Assembly (NCBI RefSeq): GCF_013664685.1
Contig: NZ_JAAKDE010000012.1
Coordinates: 1-64,000 of the forward strand
Source: Capillibacterium thermochitinicola
GTDB taxonomy: Bacteria; Bacillota; UBA4882; UBA10575
DNA length: 64,000 nt
Direction: 5' to 3'
A program made the translations under genes and the position numbers. Within the stretch, counting starts at the first letter, position 1, and each line of letters begins with the position of its first letter. Below the pieces are notes generated by a model. The model worked only from the letters and a program-made list of their open reading frames with translations. It had not been told where the DNA came from and did no database searches. Shown here one piece after another: positions 32,677 through 41,078 of the stretch.

Positions 32677-33732
32677 TTACTCTTCTTGCAAACCCTCATC
32701 CCCCAGGATAATCTTCCCTCCTTGGTTCCGAATAACTCCTTTCTCGGTGATCCATGCCCGCACAAAGCGGGCCGGTGTTAAATCAAAGGCCGGATTGTAG
32801 ACCGTCACTCCCGCCGGGGCGATTTGGTGCCCGCGTAAGCTGGTAACCTCTTCCGCCGCCCGTTCCTCGATGGGAATCCGTTGCCCGTCAGGGAGCGTCA
32901 GGTCAAAGGTGGACAGCGGTGCCGCCACATAAAAGGGAATCCCGTGGGCGTGGGCCAAGACCGCCAACGTATAGGTGCCGATCTTGTTCACCACATCCCC
33001 ATTGGCGGCAATCCGGTCCGCTCCGGTTATTACCGCCTGGATCCGTCCTTGCTGCATTAAGTAACCCGCCATATTATCGGTGATTAGGGTAACCGGGATG
33101 CCGTCTTTCATCAGCTCCCAAGTGGTCAGCCTGGCCCCTTGCAATAACGGCCTGGTTTCGCAGGCCACCACTTGGAGGCGTTTCCCCTCCTGGACGGCCG
33201 CCCGGATCACCGCCAACGCCGTCCCGTGGGCAACCGTGGCCAGCGCTCCCGCGTTGCAGATGGTCAAAACCGTCATCCCGTCGGTCAACAATGCGGCGCC
33301 ATGGGCCCCCAGGCGGCGGTTGGCCTCAATATCTTCCTGGTATAAACGGAGGGCTTCCGTTTCCAATGCCGCCGCCACCGCTTCCGGGGAGCCGTCCCGG
33401 TTGGCGGCCACGACCTTTTTCATCCGGTCCAAAGCCCAAAACAGATTAACCGCCGTTGGGCGCGTCCCGGCCAGTTCGGTAAAGACCGCTTCCAATCCGG
33501 CGAAAAAATCCTCCTCTCTCTTCTGGACGAGCTCATACGCGCCCAAAACCACCCCGAAAGCCCCGGCGATACCGATGGCCGGTGCACCCCGCACCGCGAG
33601 GCGCCGGATCGCCTCGGCCACGGCCCGGTAGTCCTGGCAGGTCAGATAAACCTCCTGCTCCGGCAGCTGCGTCTGGTCCAGCAAGATTAGTGACCGCTCT
33701 TCCCACCGGAGCGTGGCAAAAGTCTCACCCAA
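32677..33732 (-). CDS. mtnA: S-methyl-5-thioribose-1-phosphate isomerase
   Basis: MtnA converts 5-methylthioribose 1-phosphate to the ribulose phosphate in methionine salvage. The 351-residue protein has RLAVRGAPAIGIAGAFGVVLG, the catalytic Cys region VLTICNAGALATVAHGTALAV (about 157-177), and VITGADRIAANGDVVNKIGTY with the catalytic Asp. Relatives include eIF2B-like ribose-1,5-bisphosphate isomerase, but the directly adjacent mtnP fixes the role. TTG 33732 has GGAG at 5 bases. Later salvage enzymes are not in the window. Confidence 0.94.
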   Translation of the reverse strand: MGETFATLRWEERSLILLDQTQLPEQEVYLTCQDYRAVAEAIRRLAVRGAPAIGIAGAFGVVLGAYELVQKREEDFFAGLEAVFTELAGTRPTAVNLFWALDRMKKVVAANRDGSPEAVAAALETEALRLYQEDIEANRRLGAHGAALLTDGMTVLTICNAGALATVAHGTALAVIRAAVQEGKRLQVVACETRPLLQGARLTTWELMKDGIPVTLITDNMAGYLMQQGRIQAVITGADRIAANGDVVNKIGTYTLAVLAHAHGIPFYVAAPLSTFDLTLPDGQRIPIEERAAEEVTSLRGHQIAPAGVTVYNPAFDLTPARFVRAWITEKGVIRNQGGKIILGDEGLQEE

Positions 33733-33734
33733 AG

Positions 33735-34532
33735 TTACTCCCCCTCAAAGAACCGGTCGACCTTGGGAAAGGCCTGCAGGCAACGGCAGTTTCTCTCCGG
33801 AGGCAGGGCGACCAGAACACGCATCAGGAGTTGTTTCAAGCGCGCGTTATTCTCGGCCATCAAGGCGACCACTTCCTCGTGGGTCAACGGCCCGTCCGCG
33901 ATCCCCGCCGCATAGTTGGTCACCAGCGAGATGGTGGCGTAACAGATTCCGGCTTCCCGGGCTAAAACCACCTCCGGGACATTGGTCATCCCGACCAAAT
34001 CCCCACCCAGCTTGGCAAACATGCGAATCTCGGCCGGGGTCTCAAACCGCGGTCCTTCGGTGCAGACATATACCCCGTGGTCATGAGCTTTATAGCCCAA
34101 CTCCGCAGCGGCCTTGAGCACCGCCCCCCGGAGCTCCGGACAATAGGGTTCCGTGTAGTCGACGTGGATCACCCCATCCGGCCCCCCTTCAAAGAACGTA
34201 CTGGGCCGTCCTTTGGTAAAATCGAGGAATTGGTCGATCAGAACCATCTCCCCCGGGCGCATCTCCGGATTTAAACTCCCAACGGCAGTAGTCGCCAAAA
34301 TCCGCTTCACTCCCAAACGCCGTAGTCCCCAGATGTTCGCCCGGTAATTAATCCGGTGCGGCGGCACGGTATGGCCTGCGCCGTGCCGGGGAAGAAAGGC
34401 AACTTCAACGCCGTTGTACTCGCCGACAGTCGGTCTAACCTCGCCATAGGGCGTTTGGACCTTGACCTCTCTCGTCTTGGTAAGGATCGCCGGGTCATAG
34501 ACACCGGTCCCGCCGATAATTGCCACTTCCAT
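33735..34532 (-). CDS. mtnP: S-methyl-5'-thioadenosine phosphorylase
   Basis: MtnP splits MTA with phosphate into adenine and methylthioribose 1-phosphate, the substrate of MtnA encoded 2 bases downstream. The 265-residue protein shows the purine phosphorylase layout: VAIIGGTGVYDP, VAFLPRHGAGHTVPPHRINYRANIW, ATTAVGSLNPEMRPGEMVLIDQFLDFT and CTEGPRFETPAEIRMFAKLGGDLVGMTNVPE. ATG 34532 follows AAAGGAG. The C-terminal tail has two Cys (NCRCLQ), a feature of some MTAP enzymes. Confidence 0.94.
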   Translation of the reverse strand: MEVAIIGGTGVYDPAILTKTREVKVQTPYGEVRPTVGEYNGVEVAFLPRHGAGHTVPPHRINYRANIWGLRRLGVKRILATTAVGSLNPEMRPGEMVLIDQFLDFTKGRPSTFFEGGPDGVIHVDYTEPYCPELRGAVLKAAAELGYKAHDHGVYVCTEGPRFETPAEIRMFAKLGGDLVGMTNVPEVVLAREAGICYATISLVTNYAAGIADGPLTHEEVVALMAENNARLKQLLMRVLVALPPERNCRCLQAFPKVDRFFEGE

Positions 34533-34656
34533 CTTAATCGCTCCTTTCTTCTCTTCCCTCGCCCTTCTTTAAAAACAATATACTCTCTTTTTTCCCGCGG
34601 TACATAAGAAAAACCCATTAAATCGATCATTCGGGTCCGGCCTGGAAGATTCCTGC

Positions 34657-34685
34657 CAAAAAAGAAAACCCATTGGCATGGGTTT
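34657..34685 (-). terminator. Terminator after the pseudokinase gene
   Basis: On the minus strand AAACCCAT / ATGGGTTT with a GCCA loop is followed by TCTTTTTT. Confidence 0.75.
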
Positions 34686-34702
34686 ACGGGCAAGCCCACC
34701 TT

Positions 34703-35998
34703 TTACGGAAGCCGCCTCCGTTCAACAATCTCCCAGCGTAAACCGGCGCGGACCATTTTAATTTGCTCCCGCACTTTCGTCGCCTGCCAGCGGAAGTCCC
34801 GCCAGTGGTACCAAATCAGGTCCGCTTCCAGTAGGGCGGAATTTTCGTCCTGCCGCAGAACAGCAACTTGTTCCACTTCAACCAAGGGATGGGTCTGAAG
34901 GGAAGCGACCAGCGTGCGGCGTTCTTCCTTTGCTCTTATCAGGTCACTCCAGACCGCCCGGCCACCCGGCAGCCGCTCATCGGGAAAACCGGGGTCGGCC
35001 ACCGTTTGGAAGAGTCCGGTTAAATCTTCCGGCCGGAACGGAACCGGAGCCGTACCGGAGGAGGAGTCTCGTCCCAACCCCCAGGCACCGAGAAAGAGGA
35101 GGAGAGAGAAAGCCAGGGCGGCCAGCCCGCACTGACGACGGTATAAACGCCAAAACAACCGGCCCCGGAGCCAGCCGAGGGCCGCCTTTTTCTTTTGTCC
35201 CATCCCAACAGGGACCCGCCGGGTTTTGGCTTCCCGCCAAACAGAAAGCAGCTCATCGGTGTCCGGCCTTTTCTCCGGTTCCACCGCCAGCAGATCTTCC
35301 AGCGCACGGGCCAGAACCGCCGGTAAGCCCGGTTGCCACCTGGCCGGCGGAATGACCAAACCTTCCTGCAGGGCGGCCGTTGGCCAGCCCCGTACTAGGA
35401 GATAAGGCAACTCCCCGGTCATGACCAGATAAGCAAGGACGCCGAAGTAAAAGAGATCCCCTTTCGGACTGAGGGGTTGCGCGCGGTAAACCTCCGGCGG
35501 ATGGCAGGCTGCCAGCCCTCTTGGCAGTTGCCGTTTCGGCTGGTGCAGATAGGGGAGGAGTATAGGATCGGGCATATAGATCCCGCCCGGGCCCCAGTTA
35601 ATCCGCCGCCAGTCGGGACAGCCCACGGTCACTCCCTGCCGGTGAAAGGCATGGTAGGAGCGGAGGAGGGGTACCAGGGCGGTCAATCTTTCCTCCAGTG
35701 ACAACGTCGCCGCCAGGTTGGGAAAGAGGGGTTGCCCCGGGCGGGCTTCCCAACCGATGAGGGTTTGCCCCTGATAGATTACAGGGCCCTCCACCAGAAG
35801 AATGCCGTCCGTTACACCTGTTTCCCCGGCAAGCGCTTTCCGGGCCAGTGCATTACTGCGGAGGTTCCCCGCTTCTCCCCACCGCAACCGGGTGGCAACC
35901 GGTTCCCAACGTAATAACCTTTGGTCGCCGGCACTTTTGGCGTAATAAAAGGGAATCCCGTCCATATAGTTGACCGGTGTAAAGATATATTCAGCCAT
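34703..35998 (-). CDS. Membrane-anchored kinase-fold protein, probable pseudokinase
   Basis: The 431-residue protein has a cytoplasmic domain (about 1-255) with the C-lobe pattern of protein kinases. SPKGDLFYFGVLAYLVMTGELPY (Asp181) matches subdomain IX and PEKRPDTDELL matches subdomain XI. The catalytic loop is degenerate (DWRRIN at 129-134 without an HRD), the DFG position reads PDP, and no glycine loop or VAIK lysine is visible, so phosphotransfer is unlikely. One membrane helix follows (about 290-308), then an extracytoplasmic domain of about 120 residues. GAGGAG precedes the ATG. The architecture resembles Stk-type sensor kinases that have lost activity. I know no named family. Confidence 0.7.
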   Translation of the reverse strand: MAEYIFTPVNYMDGIPFYYAKSAGDQRLLRWEPVATRLRWGEAGNLRSNALARKALAGETGVTDGILLVEGPVIYQGQTLIGWEARPGQPLFPNLAATLSLEERLTALVPLLRSYHAFHRQGVTVGCPDWRRINWGPGGIYMPDPILLPYLHQPKRQLPRGLAACHPPEVYRAQPLSPKGDLFYFGVLAYLVMTGELPYLLVRGWPTAALQEGLVIPPARWQPGLPAVLARALEDLLAVEPEKRPDTDELLSVWREAKTRRVPVGMGQKKKAALGWLRGRLFWRLYRRQCGLAALAFSLLLFLGAWGLGRDSSSGTAPVPFRPEDLTGLFQTVADPGFPDERLPGGRAVWSDLIRAKEERRTLVASLQTHPLVEVEQVAVLRQDENSALLEADLIWYHWRDFRWQATKVREQIKMVRAGLRWEIVERRRLP

Positions 35999-36126
35999 CG
36001 AACATCTCCTCGTGATCAGTGCTCTCTTGTTAGCATTGCCAAATCTTTCTCCATCGTATCCGGAGAATTAAAGTTGGCAAGCAGCCGGAGCGCATAATCC
36101 CGAAGAGAAAACGGCGCACCGCACAG

Positions 36127-36156
36127 CAAAAAACCGTCGGCCGGACCGACGGTTTT
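36127..36156 (-). terminator. Bidirectional terminator after pgi
   Basis: ACCGTCGG / CCGACGGT with A and T tracts on either side, 11 bases beyond the pgi stop. Confidence 0.8.
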
Positions 36157-36166
36157 TCTTTTCTTT

Positions 36167-37519
36167 TTACTTCTCCAGGCGGGCCAGCAACTGTTGGCGC
36201 CGTTCTTCGAAACCGGGTTTGCCCAGCAGGGCAAACATATTCTTCTTATATTCCTCGACGCCCGGTTGGTCGAAGGGATTGACCCCCAGGAGATAACCGC
36301 TCATCCCACAGGCTTTTTCGAAGAAATAAACCAGATAACCGAAGAAGAACGGAGACAACTCCGGAATCTTCACGACCAAACAGGGAACACCGCCATCCTG
36401 GTGGGCGAGAAGAGTTCCCCGGAGCGCCTGCCGGTTCATCTCATCAACCCGTTGACCGGCGATGTAGTTTAAACCATCCGGATCGCCGGGCGCCTCCGGC
36501 AGCACTAAAGCGGACCGGTCTTGCTCCACCGCCAGGATGGTTTCAAAGAACAACCGCCGCCCCTCCTGGATGTACTGGCCCAGCGAATGCAGATCGGTGG
36601 TGAAATCAACGGCCGCCGGGAAGAGTCCTTTCCCGTCTTTGCCTTCGCTCTCCCCGAACAGCTGTTTCCACCACTCGGCAAAATAATGCAAGGCCGGTTC
36701 ATAGTTGACCATTAACTCGATGCTTTTTCCCTTCTGGTAGAAGATGTAGCGCAAAGCGGCGTACAGGTAGGCCTGGTTCCGTTCCAGATCCGGTTGGGAA
36801 CAGGCGTCGTAAGCCGCCGCCGCCCCGGCCAGGATCGGATCGAGGTCAATGCCCGCCGCGGCAATCGGCAAGGTCCCGACCGGTGATAAAACCGAATAGC
36901 GTCCGCCGAGGTCATCAGGGATCACGAAAGTCGTGTAGCCCTCTTCCTCCGCCAACCGCCGCAGAGCACCCCGCCGGCGGTCGGTGGTGGCATAGATCCG
37001 GGCCGCCGCCCCTTTTTTCCCGTATTTCTCCTCCGCCAATTGCTTCAGGAACCGGAAGGCCACCGCGGTCTCGGTGGTCGTCCCGGATTTCGAGATCACG
37101 TTGATACTGAACTCTTTTTCTTTTATGTAGTTTAACAACTGCTCAAGATAGGCCCCGCTTAAATGGTGGCCGACAAAGATCACTTCCGGATCGCCCACCC
37201 GGGGTGGCGTGGGGCGAAAATAGGGCTTCAGGATCTCCAACGCCGCCCGGGCACCCAGATAAGAACCGCCGATACCAGCCACTACCAATACTTCTGAGCT
37301 TTCCCTGATCCGGACGGCCGCCGCTTTAACCGCCTCCAGTTCTGCTTGGTCGATGCTGGCCGGAAGGTCGAGCCACCCCAGAAAATCATTCCCCGCGCCT
37401 TGCTTCTCCGCCATTTGCCGGTGGATGGCCTGCACCCGGGGGGCAAGCATGTCCAATTCTTCCCGCCGGAAAAATTTCAATGCTCCGCTATAATCCAGAA
37501 CTACGCCCCGCTGACCCAA
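36167..37519 (-). CDS. pgi: Glucose-6-phosphate isomerase
   Basis: Pgi interconverts glucose 6-phosphate and fructose 6-phosphate. The 450-residue protein has [36 protein letters not shown], the [18 protein letters not shown] motif, and the C-terminal catalytic lysine region [16 protein letters not shown]. The length matches the Bacillota type. Start TTG 37519 has a GGTG-containing site. Downstream lies its terminator, so it may be a single-gene unit or the end of a degV-pgi transcript (54 bases apart). Confidence 0.96.
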   Translation of the reverse strand: MGQRGVVLDYSGALKFFRREELDMLAPRVQAIHRQMAEKQGAGNDFLGWLDLPASIDQAELEAVKAAAVRIRESSEVLVVAGIGGSYLGARAALEILKPYFRPTPPRVGDPEVIFVGHHLSGAYLEQLLNYIKEKEFSINVISKSGTTTETAVAFRFLKQLAEEKYGKKGAAARIYATTDRRRGALRRLAEEEGYTTFVIPDDLGGRYSVLSPVGTLPIAAAGIDLDPILAGAAAAYDACSQPDLERNQAYLYAALRYIFYQKGKSIELMVNYEPALHYFAEWWKQLFGESEGKDGKGLFPAAVDFTTDLHSLGQYIQEGRRLFFETILAVEQDRSALVLPEAPGDPDGLNYIAGQRVDEMNRQALRGTLLAHQDGGVPCLVVKIPELSPFFFGYLVYFFEKACGMSGYLLGVNPFDQPGVEEYKKNMFALLGKPGFEERRQQLLARLEK

Positions 37520-37573
37520 CTTTTCACCACAACCCTTTCCGCTAGTAGTTTCTTTTCCCCGCTTGCACCGGAT

Positions 37574-38428
37574 CTAACTTTCCCCTTGGAAGAAAACGGC
37601 AATACAGCCGGGGCCCGTATGCGTCCCGACGGTGGAAGAGATCTCGCCAATCCGGATCTCTTTGGCGTTATAAAGCGTTTTAATCTCAGCGGCCAAAGCC
37701 TCCGCTTCTTCCGCACAACGGGAGTGGCCAATGGCGATCAACTGGTTATACAACTCGCGTCCATCGGCCGCCATGATCTCCAGCAGGCGTTTGATGGCAC
37801 GCCGCCGGCCCCGCGCTTTCTCCCGCGGAACAATCCGGCCTTCTTTGTTCACTTCGAGAATGGGTTTGATGTTCAAGACATCACCCATCATCGCCTGAAC
37901 CCGGCTGATCCGGCCACCCTTCTGGAGGTATTCCAGGGTGTCCAGGGTAAAAACGGAGAACAAACGGGAGCGCATCCCCGTCAATTCCTTGATAATTTCG
38001 TTTTTACCCTTGCCCGCCGCCGCCATCTCCTGCGCTTTGAGCACTAACAGTCCTTGGCCCAGCGAGGCGGTGCGGGAATCGAAGACCGCAATCCGCTCCT
38101 TCTGGTCGATCTGCTCCCGGGCCATCAAGGCACTTTCGTAAGTACCGCTCAACGCGGAAGAGATCGTAATCACCACAATCTCCTGACCCGCCGCCACCGC
38201 TTCCTGCATCACCTGCAGAAAGTCGCCGGGGGTCGGTTGCGCCGTCGTCGGCAGCTTCGCCGAGGACGTCAGGAGCCGGTAAAACTCCTCACGGCCTAGG
38301 TCAAACCCGTCCCGATAGGACCGGTCGGGAAAATTAATGGTCATCGGGACAACGCCAATCCCCTCGGTCGCTAGGAAATCCATGGTTAGATCACAAGCGG
38401 TGTCGGTTAATATTTTAACTTTATTCAT
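37574..38428 (-). CDS. DegV family fatty-acid-binding protein
   Basis: The 284-residue protein shows the DegV pattern: KILTDTACDLTMDFLATEGIGVVPMTINF at the N-terminus, PTTAQPTPGDFLQVMQEAVAAG, VITISSALSGTYESALMA, and the second domain with DTLEYLQKGGRISRVQAMMGDVLNIKPIL. DegV/FakB proteins bind fatty acids and, with FakA, present them for phosphorylation; no fakA is nearby. ATG 38428 follows GGAGG. Confidence 0.92.
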   Translation of the reverse strand: MNKVKILTDTACDLTMDFLATEGIGVVPMTINFPDRSYRDGFDLGREEFYRLLTSSAKLPTTAQPTPGDFLQVMQEAVAAGQEIVVITISSALSGTYESALMAREQIDQKERIAVFDSRTASLGQGLLVLKAQEMAAAGKGKNEIIKELTGMRSRLFSVFTLDTLEYLQKGGRISRVQAMMGDVLNIKPILEVNKEGRIVPREKARGRRRAIKRLLEIMAADGRELYNQLIAIGHSRCAEEAEALAAEIKTLYNAKEIRIGEISSTVGTHTGPGCIAVFFQGES

Positions 38429-38562
38429 TAAATCCCTCCTTCGTTTACCAAAAAGATACGTTTACTTTTATTTGACGTGACGGCCACCGAAAAGTTACAG
38501 CTTTTTTCGGCGCCGACTCCCCAACTTGCCTGTAAGGCCAACTTGCCAGTAAGGATGCCCAA

Positions 38563-38787
38563 TTAAGAACCGGGGAACAGTCCCTTGCGTAATCCCGCAA
38601 AAAGGTCAAGCCAAAGACTTTCCACATACGGCAGATCCGCCCCGCTGGCCAACAAAATGCTTAAAAACAAGCCCAAAAGCATCAGCAGGGTAAAGACCGC
38701 CAGTTCCCGCCAGTACTCTTCGGCCACTAAACCACGGGCTTCGGAGAGGAAGATCCCGACAAAGATCAACACGATAAGGACGATCAT
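38563..38787 (-). CDS. Small two-helix membrane protein at the end of the ger operon (GerD-subunit-like)
   Basis: The 74-residue protein has two hydrophobic segments (about 1-14 and 30-49) separated by an acidic turn (SEARGLVAEEYWRE), and a C-terminal amphipathic part. Its ATG overlaps the gerB stop as ATGA, so it is translated with the receptor. Size, two helices and position fit the small D subunits known beside some receptors in Bacillus (GerKD, GerUD), which modulate germination. Sequence identity to these cannot be judged here. Confidence 0.65.
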   Translation of the reverse strand: MIVLIVLIFVGIFLSEARGLVAEEYWRELAVFTLLMLLGLFLSILLASGADLPYVESLWLDLFAGLRKGLFPGS

Positions 38788-39875
38788 GACACCGTCTCCT
38801 GCCGTGCACCGCCCCGCAGGAAAGATACCCCTAAGGTAAGCAGGGGCAGGAAAAGAGAGAAAATGAGACTGAAGAAGGGTTGCACAAATTTTATGTACTC
38901 CAGATGAAGGCTGATACTGGGGTAAAGTTGCTGGGCAATAAATAAGATCATAATCCCCAACGGAAAGACCAGCGGCCGGTAGGTGCGTAAGTTAAATACC
39001 TGGGCGGTCCCCACCGCCAGGATATATAAACAAAGCATGATTTTGATGAAACCCATCGTCAAAAAGTTGAGCAGCGGGATTAGTTCCAACCGCGTAAAGA
39101 CCTGTCCAATGTTGATCATCCGGTAAAATTCGTAGGTGGGAAAGACAAAAAGCTCGCCGGTTTTCCCCAGAACGCCGACGGCCAAAAATTGAAGCAGGCT
39201 CAAAAGACCGCCGGCGGCCAGCATCCCCCAGAAAATCGCCGTCCTCACCTTCTGCGGCCGGTTGACCTGGGGCAAAAGCATTAAAAAGACCACATTCTGG
39301 CCAAAGGGAAAAAGGGAAATGCCCAGCGTGTTCCATAACACCGTCGGCAGCGGCAGGTTAAAAAGGGGCAAAAGGTTCTCCAGTTCGAAGATATTAAGGA
39401 CCAGGAAAACGGAGAGCAGGATCAACCCCACGGTCGCCAGGAGCAAAGGTTCGTTGCACCGGGCGATGACTTCCAGTCCGCGGCGGCAACCATAAACCAC
39501 TGTGATTACCCAGGGAATCACCAGAGCCAGGACCGGGGTGGCGGTAAAGACGCTCGTCTTCAGCAGGGTGACGAAGACCGCCAGGGCGTTCGCGCCGATC
39601 TGCAAGAAAAACCACATAAACAGGAGGGAAAACAGGCGGCCGATTACTGGCCCGTAAACGATCTCGTGAACCTCAAAGAGGGTTTTCCCCGGATAACGAC
39701 GGAAAAGGAACAGGCAAAGATAGGCAAAGACCAAGGACTGTCCCATGGCGAGCAGAATAAGCAACCATAGGTTTTGCCAAGCATCAATCCCCGACGGTAG
39801 CACAATCCAACTGCCAATGGTAAAACTCATCACCAGAAAAGTTAATTGCCGGGGTGAGATCTGTTCTTTTGTCAC
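38784..39875 (-). CDS. gerB: Spore germination permease, GerAB family
   Basis: The 363-residue protein with about ten membrane helices belongs to the GerAB/amino-acid permease family: ISPRQLTFLVMSFTIGSWIVLPSG at the start, TLFEVHEIVYGPVIGRLFSLLFMWFF, and RCNEPLLLATVGLILLSVFL. B subunits bind the germinant in the spore inner membrane. It starts at GTG 39875 behind GGAGGAG and follows gerC by 21 bases. Confidence 0.93.
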   Translation of the reverse strand: MTKEQISPRQLTFLVMSFTIGSWIVLPSGIDAWQNLWLLILLAMGQSLVFAYLCLFLFRRYPGKTLFEVHEIVYGPVIGRLFSLLFMWFFLQIGANALAVFVTLLKTSVFTATPVLALVIPWVITVVYGCRRGLEVIARCNEPLLLATVGLILLSVFLVLNIFELENLLPLFNLPLPTVLWNTLGISLFPFGQNVVFLMLLPQVNRPQKVRTAIFWGMLAAGGLLSLLQFLAVGVLGKTGELFVFPTYEFYRMINIGQVFTRLELIPLLNFLTMGFIKIMLCLYILAVGTAQVFNLRTYRPLVFPLGIMILFIAQQLYPSISLHLEYIKFVQPFFSLIFSLFLPLLTLGVSFLRGGARQETVS

Positions 39876-39896
39876 GCGGGCTCCTCCTTTGGTCTT

Positions 39897-41078
39897 TTAT
39901 TTCAGCGCCGGTCTGGTAATCAGGCCCAGTTTATCCAGGGTCGCCTTCACCTTGATTTCGACGGTCGCCGCCACAAAGTGCCGCTCCCAGTCCGCCGACA
40001 ACCGCTGCCAGACGCGGTAGTCATGGCTGAAGAGATACCGGCCAAAACCAAAAATATCCGCCTTATATTCCCGTGCTTTTACCAGAGCCGCTTCGATCTC
40101 TCCTTTGATTGTTTCCTCCTGCTGTTTTTCCAACTCTTCGAACCGGTCCGGAGCGAAGAGGTCGGCGGTGGTGGTTTGGGTACCAAGCCCGGCCCGGACC
40201 CGCACTTCAATTTTCACGTGTACCTTATCCGCTTTCGCCTCAACCTTCACCTTGGAAGACGAATTATAGATTTCCATAGTGGCTTTGCCCTTTTCCCCGG
40301 GAACTTCAACGGTGACCAAACCCCCTCGTACTTCACCAAGGACCCATAGTAAACCCCGCGTTTCCCTCGGGTCCAAGTAGCCGACCAGTTTATCCCCCTT
40401 AATGACCCCGCTCCCATCGAGCACAAACTCCTTTTTCCCCGCGTTCTCTATTGTTTTGATAATGGGCAAGGTATTGTCGGCGGTTTTGGCCATGGTCAAC
40501 CTCACATATTCCGCCAGTCGAACCGGTCGGATTTTGGAAGTTACATGATACTGTTGTAACAGGTCGGAGATGGCCTGGCTCGAGACCCGCTCCAGCCCCG
40601 CCGAGGCATCAAAGATCTGGACCGGATCTTCGGGGGTGAGCAACAACCACTGGGTAAAACGGGGTTCATGGTCACGGGTGAAAAAATCCATGATGGACGT
40701 CAGCCCTTCCCGGGCCACCGCTTCATTGACCACAATCACCTGGCAATGGGATAAGAAAAGGCGGCGGCTGCTTTGAAACGTGGCGTTACGGATCGCCTCA
40801 AAAACCGTCGGCCCGCTGGAGCGCAGAATCCAAAAGGGCCGGAGATCCTGCCCGCCGCCGGTGCCGCCCGGGTTATAGATCTGCGCCGCCCGCACAATTT
40901 GGTAGGAAACTTCATAACCATCCCCCTCCGGCGGGCGGTTGACCCCAATCCCAAGGACAACCGCTAAATTCTCCAATTCCCGCCTGTCCCAACAGCCACT
41001 GACGAAAACCACTATCACCAGGAGTAATAGCCAGAGTCTTTTGGTCAATTGTCGCTTCCGGTCTCCTTCACCCGTCAT
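39897..41078 (-). CDS. gerC: Spore germination lipoprotein, Ger(x)C family
   Basis: The 393-residue lipoprotein has a signal peptide with lipobox VSGC (Cys about residue 28), then the Ger(x)C N-terminal domain (WDRRELENLAVVLGIGVNRP) and the C-terminal domain (GEIEAALVKAREYKADIFGFGRYLFSHDYRVWQRL). C subunits join A and B in the germinant receptor. ATG 41078 is chosen because it follows GAGGAGG and gives a proper signal peptide; it overlaps gerA by 11 bases. An upstream in-frame Met would add 27 residues of gerA antiphase text. Confidence 0.94.
   Translation of the reverse strand: MTGEGDRKRQLTKRLWLLLLVIVVFVSGCWDRRELENLAVVLGIGVNRPPEGDGYEVSYQIVRAAQIYNPGGTGGGQDLRPFWILRSSGPTVFEAIRNATFQSSRRLFLSHCQVIVVNEAVAREGLTSIMDFFTRDHEPRFTQWLLLTPEDPVQIFDASAGLERVSSQAISDLLQQYHVTSKIRPVRLAEYVRLTMAKTADNTLPIIKTIENAGKKEFVLDGSGVIKGDKLVGYLDPRETRGLLWVLGEVRGGLVTVEVPGEKGKATMEIYNSSSKVKVEAKADKVHVKIEVRVRAGLGTQTTTADLFAPDRFEELEKQQEETIKGEIEAALVKAREYKADIFGFGRYLFSHDYRVWQRLSADWERHFVAATVEIKVKATLDKLGLITRPALK

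Noticed and set aside
36016-36234. 72-codon minus-strand frame between the pseudokinase gene and pgi
   Set aside because: It runs through the pgi terminator and the end of pgi, and lacks a ribosome site.
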